A stretch of 64,000 nt of DNA from Hyphomonas sp. (GTDB lineage: Bacteria > Pseudomonadota > Alphaproteobacteria > Caulobacterales > Hyphomonadaceae): positions 1,674,001 to 1,738,000 of the forward strand of contig NZ_CP051230.1 of NCBI RefSeq assembly GCF_017792385.1. The letters are read 5' to 3'. The notes beneath the pieces were generated by a model. It did no database searches and had not been told where the DNA came from. It saw nothing but the letters and a program-made list of their open reading frames with translations. Each line of letters starts with the position of its first letter. The first letter of the stretch is position 1. Of the stretch, positions 35,737 through 45,200 are shown piece after piece. The position numbers and the translations under genes were made by a program.

Positions 35737-36060
35737 ATGGCAAACGCACTCGGATATGTCAGCGAAACCAAGTCCGGCTTCGAAGGCACCCTCGCAATGA
35801 TGAACCTCTCAGCTGCAATCCGCATCGAGAAGAATGCGGAAAAGACTGAAGACGGCCATCCGGACTACCGCATCTATGCCGGTGAGACCTCGACCGAAAT
35901 CGGCGGCGGCTGGATGCGCAAGTCGAAGGCATCGGGACGCGATTATGTTTCGCTGACGCTGGCAGACCCGCAGATCGGTCCCCGGCGGATCTTCGCCAAC
36001 CTCGCCCCGGTCAAGGGCAAGAAAGGCCGCCACGTCATCCTCTGGAACGCCCGCGACTAG
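35737..36060 (+). CDS. DUF736 domain protein
   Basis: 107 residues: MANALGYVSETKSGFEGTL, DYRIYAGETSTEIGGGWMRKSKASGRDYVSLTLADP and IFANLAPVKGKK are hallmark DUF736 segments. Very common on alphaproteobacterial plasmids and ICEs beside relaxase genes; molecular function unknown. AAAAGGAG precedes the ATG. A strong terminator follows immediately, so it is transcribed separately from rdfS. Confidence 0.93.
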   Translation: MANALGYVSETKSGFEGTLAMMNLSAAIRIEKNAEKTEDGHPDYRIYAGETSTEIGGGWMRKSKASGRDYVSLTLADPQIGPRRIFANLAPVKGKKGRHVILWNARD

Positions 36061-36085
36061 GGCAGGCAATTCAGGCCTTAAACTG

Positions 36086-36117
36086 GCCGCACCGGGTCTC
36101 GCCCCGGTGCGGCTTTT
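36086..36117 (+). terminator. Rho-independent terminator after DUF736
   Basis: GCCGCACCGGG (36086-36096) pairs perfectly with CCCGGTGCGGC (36103-36113) across a 6-base loop, followed by TTTT. Confidence 0.88.
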
Positions 36118-36240
36118 GTCGTCTTCTTGGTTTGGTTAGCATGCGTCTGGAAAAGAAGGATTGAGCTTTTTTCGTCTGTTTTCAGAAGAGTGTCCCGGCA
36201 ATCTCATCTCGTCTGCAAGGAAAAGAAAAGGAGACAGACG

Positions 36241-36483
36241 ATGACGATAGCGAATGACACTGCCGCTGAGCGCAAGGAATGGCCGGACCTGATGACAGTC
36301 GAGGAGGCGGCCGCTTTCCTCCGGCTGAAGCGCTCGACGCTTGATCATTATCGTTGCCAGGGAAGAGGGCCAGTCTACCGTAAACATGGCGCTCGGGTCT
36401 TTTATCCGAAGACCAATCTCATCGCCTGGTCAGAGCGTAATGCCTATGCTTCGACCTCTGAAAGACTGCGGTCGACGCGGTGA
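36241..36483 (+). CDS. rdfS: AlpA/excisionase-type HTH protein, RdfS-like
   Basis: 80 residues from the ATG with AAGGAG upstream. The core is a MerR-like excisionase helix-turn-helix (LMTVEEAAAFLRLKRSTLDHYRCQGRGPVYRKHGARVFYPKTNLIAW). Recombination directionality factors of this type sit directly upstream of traF and the relaxase in Mesorhizobium-type ICEs and are switched on by FseA; an FseA-like protein is encoded at 22298. It should tip the integrase reaction towards excision at dusA. The stop overlaps the traF start (GTGA). Assignment rests on fold plus gene order. Confidence 0.8.
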   Translation: MTIANDTAAERKEWPDLMTVEEAAAFLRLKRSTLDHYRCQGRGPVYRKHGARVFYPKTNLIAWSERNAYASTSERLRSTR

Positions 36484-37019
36484 GGAAAGCACCTTTCGCG
36501 TTCACCATTGGCCTGTCGGTCCTCTGTCTTGGAAGTCTCGGATTTTCACTGAAACCGAACCTTATCTGGAACCGGACCGACAGCGCGCCGCGAGGCCTTT
36601 ATTGGGTGAAGGATGCTGACATTTCTGTCGGAGACTGGGTCGTGGTTTCACCGGAAAGCGAACCCGTTCTTTGGATCGCGGATCATGGTTTTATCGGGCC
36701 GGACTGGCCCGTGATCAAGCGCGTGGCAGCGTTAAAAGATGCTAAAATCTGCCGCGAGCAAGAGACAGTTTCAATCGATGGAATGCCCGTCGCAATCGCC
36801 AAAAGCATGACGGCGGCTGGCCTCGATCTACCCGTTTGGCAGGGCTGCCGGGCGCTTGGAGACGAAGAAGTTTTCCTGCTTGGCGATCATGAGAACAGCC
36901 TGGACGGGCGGTATTTCGGGCAGGTGCACAGGCAGGACCTGGATGGCCGGGCTCATCTGGTCTGGCGCAGTCAGGGCAAAGACAAGGGCCAGCGCATCGA
37001 TGCGGATGCAACGAAGTAA
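36480..37019 (+). CDS. traF: TraF, S26-family conjugative signal peptidase
   Basis: 179 residues starting at a GTG overlapping the rdfS stop. One N-terminal membrane helix, then the S26 catalytic Ser in TDSAPRGLYWV and catalytic Lys in VIKRVAAL. Late motifs are FLLGDHENSLDGRYFG (box D/E). TraF peptidases mature or cyclise the TrbC pilin. It forms a unit with rdfS and the relaxase. Confidence 0.93.
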   Translation: MRKAPFAFTIGLSVLCLGSLGFSLKPNLIWNRTDSAPRGLYWVKDADISVGDWVVVSPESEPVLWIADHGFIGPDWPVIKRVAALKDAKICREQETVSIDGMPVAIAKSMTAAGLDLPVWQGCRALGDEEVFLLGDHENSLDGRYFGQVHRQDLDGRAHLVWRSQGKDKGQRIDADATK

Positions 37020-37061
37020 GATGTGGAACAGCGTATGGCGGTTAGGGCAAGATTAAAGGTG

Positions 37062-37133
37062 TGGCACCAGCCTGCAGCTAGCGCCCTGTCTGCACATCTT
37101 TTTTGTGGTGCCATTTGCACGCAGTTGTGGTGC
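37062..37133. promoter_or_regulatory. Candidate origin of transfer upstream of the relaxase
   Basis: The 167-base gap between traF and the relaxase contains an 8-bp inverted repeat, TGGCACCA (37062-37069) / TGGTGCCA (37106-37113), and a 9-bp direct repeat TTGTGGTGC (37103-37111 and 37125-37133, 22-base period). Next to a relaxase gene this pattern is compatible with oriT. No nic-site consensus was recognised, so this is tentative. Confidence 0.3.
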
Positions 37134-37186
37134 ACACCTAATGAGGAATGCCCAGTTGGTACGGGCAATTGCCTGGTGCATTCAGC

Positions 37187-39130
37187 ATGAGCGGCGAAGA
37201 TGGCTTCAGGCCGCGGCTTGGCCGGCTTGGCGATCAGGGCAGGTCTGGCGGGAAAAGGTTCCGCCAGCGCTTGTTGAAGGCTGGCGCGAAGCTCAATCGC
37301 ACGGCTCGCAAACCCGCCTTCACAGGAGCGCGGATTGGACGTGGGACAGCCGCCGGTCGAATGGCCTCCTGGCATAGTCAGAGCCTCGCCCGGATGCGTA
37401 TGCGTCGCGTGGTCGTGAAGGTGCACATTGCGCGGGCTGGAAAGGTTGGCGGCAAGGGGCTGTTCAGGGCGCACCTCAAATACCTCCAGCGGGACGGCGT
37501 GGACCGCGATGGAAAGGGCGGCGAGCTCTATTCAAAAGACCGCGAGAATGTGGGTGACCGGGACTTCGTCGAGCGTAGCGAAAAGGATCGTCACCAATTC
37601 CGGATTATTGTGGCACCGGAAGACGGGGATGCGTTGGGCGACCTGAAAGAGAACACTCGTGCCCTGATGGCGCAGATGGAAAAGGATCTCGGCACGCGGC
37701 TCGACTGGGTCGCGGTCGATCACCACAATACCGGTCATCCGCATACGCATGTCGTCATCCGGGGAAAGGACCAGAACGGCAAGGATCTCGTCATTGCGCG
37801 GGAATATCTGACCAAGGGGCTGAGGCGGCAGGCAGAAGACCTTGCCACGCTGACGCTTGGACCGAGGCGGGATGTCGAAATCCTCCAGTTGCAGAAGCGG
37901 GAGGTGGGGCAGGACCGTTATACGTTGATTGATAAAGGGCTCGAGGCGGATGCGGTCGAGGGTCTGATCGAGATCGGGTCGGCAGGGACGTCTGGCGATC
38001 GGTTCAAGCGTTCGCTGAGGCTGTCGAGATTGAAGCATCTGGAAGCGTTGCGCCTGGCTGAAAAGCTGGACGCATCGACTTGGAAGCTTTCGCCCAGACT
38101 GGGTGAGACGCTTCAGGCCATGGGGCGCAAGGGCGATATCATCCGGACGCTGTCTGCCGAGCATATGCAGGGCAGAGTGCCTGACGTGCATTTCTTCTCG
38201 GGCAGGCCTTCCAACGCCCAGCCTGTTCTGGGGGAGGTTCTGTCGAGCGGTCCGGAGGATGAATTGCGGGACCGGCGGTTCCTTCTGGTGCGAAGCTTTG
38301 AAGGCGAAGTCTGGCATGTCGATGCAAGCGGGATCGAGCCGGGGTCGATGCCGCCGGACGGAGCAGTAGTGGAGGTCACTCGGGCGAAGGTGAAACCGCT
38401 GGCGGCGGACAGGACGATCTTCGAGGTCGCTGAGCGGTCGGGTGGGGTGTATTCCGACGCGCTTCACAAGCTAGAAGATCCGGGGTCATCGGAGGCTTAC
38501 AGGCTGGCGCATAAACGGCGCCTTGAGGCGCTGCGGCGGGGTGGGATTGTTGAACGGGTTCATGATGGGAGTTGGCAGGTGCCGGCGAATTATCTTGAGC
38601 GGGCGGCCGAGTTTGAGGCAGCAAAGGGACGGGGAGTACGCGTTGGCGTGAAGTCGTGGCTTGGATTGGAGGCAGCAGTTGAGCGGGAGGCTGATAGCTG
38701 GCTGGATAGCGAAGAGGCGGAAGAACCGAAAGTCGCAGAAAGTCGGCGACTGCGGGAGCTCCATACAAAGCGGCGGGAGTTTCTGATGCGTGCCGGCTGG
38801 TTAGGCGACGACAACGAACGCCTGTCTGAGGTATCGAAGAAGGCGCTCCAGTCAGCCGAGATGAGGGAAGCTGCGGCTAGTATTGGGAAAAAGTTGGGAG
38901 CTCAGTTTTGGAAGCTCGATGCGGCGAGCTCGTTACATGGCCAATTGATTGGTACCACCGACCTAGCGGCGGGGCGGTTTGCAATTGTGCAGAATGGAAA
39001 GCAGTTTGCGCTTGTACCGTGGAGAAATGAGATGGGGCGATATATGCAGCGTGACCTGGTCGTTCGGCGAGCCGCTGACGGCCTATCTTGGCGGCTGGCT
39101 TCAGGCAGAGCCAGAGGGCTGGAGATTTGA
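37187..39130 (+). CDS. rlxS: DUF3363-family conjugative relaxase (RlxS/VirD2-like)
   Basis: 647 residues from MSGEDGFRPRLGRL, the usual opening of this family (RPGRIR-like, then a basic linker). The catalytic three-histidine motif is visible in DHHNTGHPHTHVVIRG, preceded by HFRIIVAPEDG-like sequence (HQFRIIVAPEDGDALGDL), where the substrate-binding region begins. A candidate nicking Tyr lies in the N-terminal AHLKYLQRDGVDRDG. The C-terminal DUF3363 half (GRPSNAQPVLGEV... SWQVPANYLERAA) follows. It nicks oriT and pilots the strand to TraG. No clear ribosome-binding site before this ATG. Confidence 0.93.
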   Translation: MSGEDGFRPRLGRLGDQGRSGGKRFRQRLLKAGAKLNRTARKPAFTGARIGRGTAAGRMASWHSQSLARMRMRRVVVKVHIARAGKVGGKGLFRAHLKYLQRDGVDRDGKGGELYSKDRENVGDRDFVERSEKDRHQFRIIVAPEDGDALGDLKENTRALMAQMEKDLGTRLDWVAVDHHNTGHPHTHVVIRGKDQNGKDLVIAREYLTKGLRRQAEDLATLTLGPRRDVEILQLQKREVGQDRYTLIDKGLEADAVEGLIEIGSAGTSGDRFKRSLRLSRLKHLEALRLAEKLDASTWKLSPRLGETLQAMGRKGDIIRTLSAEHMQGRVPDVHFFSGRPSNAQPVLGEVLSSGPEDELRDRRFLLVRSFEGEVWHVDASGIEPGSMPPDGAVVEVTRAKVKPLAADRTIFEVAERSGGVYSDALHKLEDPGSSEAYRLAHKRRLEALRRGGIVERVHDGSWQVPANYLERAAEFEAAKGRGVRVGVKSWLGLEAAVEREADSWLDSEEAEEPKVAESRRLRELHTKRREFLMRAGWLGDDNERLSEVSKKALQSAEMREAAASIGKKLGAQFWKLDAASSLHGQLIGTTDLAAGRFAIVQNGKQFALVPWRNEMGRYMQRDLVVRRAADGLSWRLASGRARGLEI

Positions 39131-39280
39131 ATTACTATGGCTGCTTTGGGTGTAAAAGTGGACATCAGAACTTGCGATAAACTGGTGGAAAAAATCGCCG
39201 CTTGCTATGAAGATTTCTTTATTCCGAAAATGCAGTAACGTGGAGTTGTTGGAAACTTCGAATGCCCCAACGATGTATAT

Positions 39281-39475
39281 ATGGTTCACAGGAGGCTCAT
39301 CACGTTACACTTGAGCTTTCGAGACGGACGTCCAGATTTAGTTTTCGAGCATCGCACATGGCACCTCACGGGTCGGATACTGGCACCGAACGCGATCAAA
39401 CATTTGCTATGCGTCGACTGGTGCGACGACGTTATGTCCGCGGCTAACAAAACCAAAATCAAGGATGATCGCTAA
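39281..39475 (+). CDS. Possible small protein downstream of the relaxase
   Basis: Up to 64 residues with a protein-like composition (SFRDGRPDLVFEHRTWHLTGRILAPNAIKHLL, DWCDDVM). An AGGAGG lies inside the frame at 39290-39295 with no ordinary start codon suitably spaced, so the true start is unclear. It is convergent with DUF6527. The surrounding 39131-39481 has otherwise nothing recognisable and is AT-rich. Confidence 0.25.
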   Translation: MVHRRLITLHLSFRDGRPDLVFEHRTWHLTGRILAPNAIKHLLCVDWCDDVMSAANKTKIKDDR

Positions 39476-39481
39476 ATATCC

Positions 39482-39841
39482 CTAACCGCGCCTACGCGGC
39501 TTCCCATCTTTGCACCATTCGATTTTTCCCTTCTTTACCCAAAAGTGACACCCGCAACTGTTGGTCTGATGAACAGAAGGCGTGATTGTCGGTCGGCGCA
39601 CTTTGTCTAGGGTGACTTTCCAGCGGGGACGTCGATTAGGGTTCAGCGAAAGTGCTATTCGCTCCCCGCACCCTCCTGGGCAGGTCATACATGCCCATTT
39701 CTGGATCTCTTGATCCCCAACGATGACCAGTTCTCGCTTCGCTTCTGGCTGACCCTTGGGAAACCGGTCTTTCCAGCTTGCGATGAAGTCAGCCTTTATG
39801 AAGCCAAGTGAAGCAAATATGCGTAGCAGTCGTGACAACAT
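39482..39841 (-). CDS. DUF6527 family protein of a ubiquitin-like conjugation cassette
   Basis: 119 residues. Cysteine clusters CMTCPGGCGERIAL and CGCHFWVKKGKIEWC point to a zinc-stabilised fold. The N-terminus (RLLRIFASLGFIKADFI) is amphipathic. DUF6527 proteins are known as regular partners of bacterial multi-ubiquitin/E1/E2 gene sets; role unknown. The ATG lies one base after the E1 stop (TAAAATG), so it is translationally linked and is the last gene of the operon. Confidence 0.85.
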   Translation of the reverse strand: MLSRLLRIFASLGFIKADFIASWKDRFPKGQPEAKRELVIVGDQEIQKWACMTCPGGCGERIALSLNPNRRPRWKVTLDKVRRPTITPSVHQTNSCGCHFWVKKGKIEWCKDGKPRRRG

Positions 39842-39842
39842 T

Positions 39843-41237
39843 TTATCTCACCATTCCTAGGAAGGGTATTTGGTCAGCCAGCCCTCGGTTCTCGCCGGTT
39901 CCGCAGAGCGGACAATGCATTGGAGTAGCCCCTTCAATGACCCTGTCGTCATTTTGGTGAAAACGCCTGATCCGCCTGGCAACCATGCCCTGACCGCCCT
40001 GATAACCCGTCAGCGCATCGATGAGTGAATTCACCGCGACACAAGCCATTTCGGTGGTGAACGTGACAACCGCTGGGGCAGGATCACCGCCGCCTTTGAT
40101 GTAAGCCTCGTCTTTGAGCCGTGCGTAGGCTTCTGGGTCTCGCTGCCTCAGAGCGTCTTCGCCCGCGATTTTTGGGTCGACCACACCCTGACACAAGAGG
40201 CACTGATGTCCGGTAACAAGTGTCGATACGCGTCCAGTGACATCGACACGCTCGCCGCCCCTGTTACGCATGCGCAGTCCCACATCGATCAGGGGAATGC
40301 CATAGTAGGTGGCCAGTCGGTTCAGGAACAGACGACCACTATGATCATCCGTGCACCCGAATATGACATCACAGCTCTTCAATGCATCTCGCGTTTCCGG
40401 CTCTCCGCACCAGGCTTCCAAACCGATAAACTCAACACCCAGCCCTGCACGGATTGTTTCACGTTCTGCCAGTTTGACTTTCTGGGTACCAACATCACTC
40501 CGCCCGGTGCCATGGACGCGGTTAAGGTTCGTCGCCTCGAGCCGATCACGATCAACCATTAGAAGGTGCCCGACACCTAGTCGGGTCAAAAGACAATTGA
40601 CGGCGCTGCCTGTCGCACCTGCGCCAACGATGCCAATTCTCAGCCCACTGAGGATGCGATTGAAATCGTCGCCGAAGAGCCTCGCCTGGCGATCAAGGGC
40701 GTCTTGGGTAACAGCAGAAGCACCAGGAGTCTGTCTGAACCGCAATCGAGCGCCAATCTCTGAAACCTCGTCTATCAGCTCGAAGCGGCTCTGATCGAAC
40801 CAGAACCTGGCCGCGATCTGACCGTCCCCGCCTACAACTAGGCTGATAAGGCCAGGAAGTCCTTTCAAGGTAACTGTTCGGGCAAGCTTTGCCTCGTTCT
40901 CGTCGTCTTGGTCGGAGAACGCCGCTACGCCCCCAGGGTGGGTGTGGACAATCGCCGGAACCGTCCCGGAATTTCTCGCGTCCGTAAGAAGTCTAATAAA
41001 TCCTTCGGTTTTCCAGGAGACATGGCGAGCGGAAGCACTGATCAATTCCTCAGTCGGTATTGGTCTGAACAGATGCGACACGAAGCGCCGCCTCGGTTCT
41101 AGTGTCCACGGGTCGGACGCGATGCTCGATTGTCCGAACAGCATGTACGCTGGGACTTCGTGCCCGGTCCCTTCTGTAAGGAGAGACCGGGCGGCTTGCG
41201 CATGTGCGCCAAGCAATGACAGGTCGAGGGCCGTCAT
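39843..41237 (-). CDS. JAB deubiquitinase-E1 (ThiF) fusion protein
   Basis: 464 residues. The N-terminal JAB/MPN metalloprotease domain has the complete JAMM motif HTHPGGVAAFSDQD (H-x-H-x7-S-x2-D). The C-terminal ThiF/E1 domain has the nucleotide loop GIVGAGATGSAVNCLL, the VDRDRLEATNLNRV segment, CTDDHSGRLFLNRLA and zinc cysteine pairs (CLLC and CPLC). Such E1s adenylate the C-terminus of a ubiquitin-like protein; the JAB part would trim or remove it. The start ATG overlaps the stop of the multi-ubiquitin gene (TGATG). A thioester Cys was not identified with certainty; MACVAVNSL is a candidate. Confidence 0.9.
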   Translation of the reverse strand: MTALDLSLLGAHAQAARSLLTEGTGHEVPAYMLFGQSSIASDPWTLEPRRRFVSHLFRPIPTEELISASARHVSWKTEGFIRLLTDARNSGTVPAIVHTHPGGVAAFSDQDDENEAKLARTVTLKGLPGLISLVVGGDGQIAARFWFDQSRFELIDEVSEIGARLRFRQTPGASAVTQDALDRQARLFGDDFNRILSGLRIGIVGAGATGSAVNCLLTRLGVGHLLMVDRDRLEATNLNRVHGTGRSDVGTQKVKLAERETIRAGLGVEFIGLEAWCGEPETRDALKSCDVIFGCTDDHSGRLFLNRLATYYGIPLIDVGLRMRNRGGERVDVTGRVSTLVTGHQCLLCQGVVDPKIAGEDALRQRDPEAYARLKDEAYIKGGGDPAPAVVTFTTEMACVAVNSLIDALTGYQGGQGMVARRIRRFHQNDDRVIEGATPMHCPLCGTGENRGLADQIPFLGMVR

Positions 41238-42160
41238 CACTTCGCACACTTCTCGAAGGCGCTGCGGGCACGGGCGACCATCGTATGGATCCCGTCAACA
41301 CCAGGACGCCAGATCTGACTATGGCGAGACCAGCGCTGCCATGTCTGATTGGCGAATTGATGAGACACATCGGCAGCGTGCGGATACTGACCCGTTTTCA
41401 ACGACCGCACCCATGGCAGAACGTAAAACATGTCTGGGCAAGCATCCGGATAGCCAAGCGGTAACATGATCAACAAGTCGACATGAGACTGGTCAAACAC
41501 ACCGTCTGCAAGCGGGAAGCCTTTGAGGATCACGCCCGCGCCCGCTCGATCGCCTACAACGTCGAACTCGATGCCTTGCTGGGTCAAATAAGCTTCGTCA
41601 GCCTCAGGCAACGACGCCAAGCCTTCGGTCGTCTCGGCCTCAATGCTGATGAAACGCTCAAGGCCCGGATCATCGAGATTGATCAAAATGCAATCATCAA
41701 TCTTGATGTCGTGGCCCTTCCCGCCGCGCACTTCTTGATACAAATCGTACCCATCGGGTAGCTTGGCGAGAGACTTCACCACGAGCCCACTGATAACCGG
41801 CAGAGGCCATTCCAGGTCTGCATTGTCGATCATAAAGCGAAATGTGCGATCTGAACGCACCACGAGGAACTTCTCCGCACCGCGTGCGCGCAGATCATAG
41901 GGCTCGTCGGGTCGCAGAGTTTCGATATCGCCGTTGGTGAGGATCGCAGCGACGACATAGTCTTCTGCAATTCTGGCACCTTTTGCTTCGGCAAGCTGGC
42001 GGGCAAGCGGCTTTGGATCGTGCAGCACGAGTGGCTGGAAATCCAGCTTCTCGTCACCGATCAGCACGCGGTATCCACGATCAGTGCGCAACGGACGGCC
42101 CTGTTCGATGGCAGCACGGAGGTCATCAGGCTCGCCTTTTTCTGGATGTGGTTGGGTCAT
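41237..42160 (-). CDS. Multi-ubiquitin domain protein fused to a prokaryotic family-E E2-like domain
   Basis: 307 residues from the ATG with AGGA 8 bases upstream. Two ubiquitin-like repeats: YRVLIGDEKLDFQPLVLHDP (about 29-104) and TFRFMIDNADLEWPLPVISG (about 105-173), each followed by the family's later strand pattern. The C-terminal E2/RWD-like domain contains LPLGYPDACPDMFYVLPWV and WQRWSRHSQIW...GVDGIHTM, typical of the Prok-E2 family E. Whether the Cys in DACPD is catalytic is unknown. Lies 84 bases after the helicase fusion gene and overlaps the JAB-E1 gene. Confidence 0.85.
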   Translation of the reverse strand: MTQPHPEKGEPDDLRAAIEQGRPLRTDRGYRVLIGDEKLDFQPLVLHDPKPLARQLAEAKGARIAEDYVVAAILTNGDIETLRPDEPYDLRARGAEKFLVVRSDRTFRFMIDNADLEWPLPVISGLVVKSLAKLPDGYDLYQEVRGGKGHDIKIDDCILINLDDPGLERFISIEAETTEGLASLPEADEAYLTQQGIEFDVVGDRAGAGVILKGFPLADGVFDQSHVDLLIMLPLGYPDACPDMFYVLPWVRSLKTGQYPHAADVSHQFANQTWQRWSRHSQIWRPGVDGIHTMVARARSAFEKCAK

Positions 42161-42244
42161 ATTCGGTATTCCTATTCTTCGAGAGCGCCGGGATTGGCGC
42201 CCTGTCACTGGGTCAATCGCCGCAGCGCGGAAGAACCGGAAAAG

Positions 42245-45200
42245 TCAGTTCAGATTTTTTCTCTTGAGCTCACCCGTCGGGAGCTCACCGCAGATGAAAA
42301 AGGCCGGACACTGCGGACAGGTCCGCCCAGGCCTTGGTGGAAATTGTCCGGAGGCAATAGATTCGCCAAAGCCTTTGAGCGCCTCAAGCCTATTGCTGAG
42401 CTTGCGTGTCGTCATCTCCAGGGGCACCACGTCGGCATTCGCAAGAAAGACAATCTCGGCATCGACGCCTTCTCGAGCAGCGACAGATTGGAAAACCGCG
42501 GCTTCCAATCCCTCACCCACTGACTTTGATGATTTGCCGGTCCTCACGCGCCGCAAGCGCTTCTGGCCAGTTGGGGAGATCTCACTCGCATCAGCCGTTA
42601 CAACGACTGTGAGCCCACCCATATCATAGTGAATAGGTGCACCGGTCTGTACCTGGTGACCAGATCTAAGGTTGAGCAGGGTTTCCACTAAGCCGATAGC
42701 AATTCTTTTGTAGTCCGCCGCATACCCATGATCTATGGGGCCGCTGTCTTTCCAAGCTGCATCAAGCATGGTCATTGCGGTTTCGTAGTCTATTGGACCA
42801 TCAGTGATGGCGTTGATCTCGCTTACCACTTCTTGGACCGCGTTATGCATTTGCATGAACGGCGTTTCCCGGCGTCGACCGCCAATGCGCAACACGTGAG
42901 TGTAGAAAAACCGTCGGGGGCAACGTTCAAACAAGCCCAACTGACTGAGGCTCATTTGAATGTGATCGTCAAAACGCACTGGCAACGCGCTTGGCGTCTC
43001 ATTGCTTTCTGTTCGCGATGCATTGCCGCTCAAATCGACGTGTTCGATGCCTTCGAGTTGGTCGATGTATGGTGAGGGTGATCGCCTACGGTTTGGGCCT
43101 TGGAATCCAGGCGAATAGAGCCACAGTCTGCTCTCCGCTCGAGACAGCGCGACAAAGAATATGCACGCCTGCTCTTCTTTGTGTCCATCCGCCATGTACT
43201 GCGTGATCGTCCCATCGAACGCCTCAATCATGCCGTCAGGCAAAGGCGGCGCTTTGCTGGTCTGAAATGCGCGGGGCAACACGCCGTTTGCAAGGCTCGG
43301 CAAATGGACAGATCCGAATTCCAAACCCTTGCTCGCGTGTATGGTCATCATGCGAACCGCGTCAATTTCGCTCGCAGCTGGGGGAAGCTCGCGAAGGTCT
43401 CTTTCATCCGACAGGGCCACCAGTCGGCATATGTGGTCCAGAAGCCGCTTGATCGGAAAACCTTTGCCGCCGGGGCGCACTGCGCGAATGAAATTCTGCA
43501 ACTGCCAGATCGCTATGGCTGGATTTGGTTGCCCCTGGAGCAAACCAAAGGCGAGGCGAGCACCGTAGCTCGTGTGTTCGAAAAGTAGCTCGCGGAGAAC
43601 ATCCCACGCACTGGCATCGGGACAAAACTCGGCAAACACCTTTTGAAGCGCTGTAAAACCGCTTAGACCATGATCACTTAGCCCGAGCTCGGACGGTTGG
43701 ATCCGGGACCAGTGAAGCGGGCCTGGTTGGTCGGCCTGCTTCAAATGGTCTAGGATGCGATCAACATCCCCAAGGGGCATCTGGAATTCCGGCAATTGGG
43801 CCGCTCTCACAATCCCCATCGCAAGGGGGTCGACGACCAGCGACAGGAGCGAAAGCATGTCTTTCACTTCGGGACGGTCGAAAAGAGGCCCGAGATACAG
43901 GATGGAGACACCTCGGGCGGCAAGACCCTTGGCAATCTCTGCAAGTCTATCGTTACCTTTGCAGAGCACAGCTTGGTCGCGCAGCGAGATGCCCTTTTCA
44001 AGGTCAGCCGCAATCTGCTGTGCGATTAGATCAATCTCATGGTCTTTCGAGGCTGCGAGACTGAAAACAGGTTTTGTGCCAAATGTGTCTCGCTGAGCAA
44101 CAAACTCAAACCGCTCACCGGCAGCGCCCATTTGCGCCGTAGCGAACGACTTTACGGTCACGCAGATTTCAGTCGATGAGCGATAGTTTCTAGAGAGTTG
44201 ACCTATCTTGGCACCCGGGAAATCGGCGCTGAAACGTGACACATTCAATGACGACGCGCCCCGGAATCTGTAGATCGACTGCTTTGGATCTCCAACGACC
44301 CACAAACCTTCTCCGGCCGGCTTCAACCCCTTGAGCAGACGGACGCTTGCCCGGTTCACATCCTGATACTCGTCAACAAGTATGTGCGCGTATCGGTCTG
44401 CAAGATACGCCCTGACATCCTCATGCGCCTCAAGCAACCGGACAGGGAGTTGGACGAGGTCGCCGAAATCCAAGACATCGCGCTCCTTTTTTAGCGCTGT
44501 GTAGGCTGCGTATACCTTGGCGCACTCCAAGGTTTTCTGTGCTCGCTCACAGGCTTCAGTACCCGGGGCTTCGGCCAACATCTTTTCAGCCAGGTGCATG
44601 AACTCATCCGGGCTAATCACTTCATCATTCGCTCGTGAGATCGCGCTCAGCAGATCGCGGATCGTTTGTGTCGGATCCCATACATCCTTGAAATGATGGA
44701 GGTCCAATCGAGGGAATTCGTCTTCGAGCAAGGCAACGGCTTCGGCCTGATCGATCAGGCGCGGTTCACCGCCCAATCCGAGCTTCTTGTGAAACCTCTT
44801 GATGAGATCATATCCAAACGAATGAAATGTCCCGGCCCAAAGCGTTCCAGCGGCTTCGGGCCAGCGGCCCGTGATCCTGTCCAGCATTTCCCCAGCCGCC
44901 TTGTTTGAAAAGGTCAGGACAAGGATGCTTTCTGGGTCAACGCCTCGATCCCTGAGGGCCAAGACGCGTCCGACCAGGGTTTGGGTTTTCCCTGTGCCTG
45001 GTCCGGCCTCAAGCAAGAAAGCCGCACCGGTATGACTTGCGGCACTTGCTTGTTCCGGATTGAGCGGCTTGGGCGCCTGCACAGGTTGATCTCGTTGCGT
45101 TACCTCAGGCAGAAAAAGCCCATCGAACAGCTGAACGGTAACTATCTCCACAGGCGCGTCGAACCTCGCCGCGATGTCAGGTGCGCTCAAGCCGTCTTCC

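Noticed and set aside
37532..38467. Minus-strand ORF opposite the relaxase
   Set aside because: Shadow of the DUF3363 relaxase; no motif of its own.
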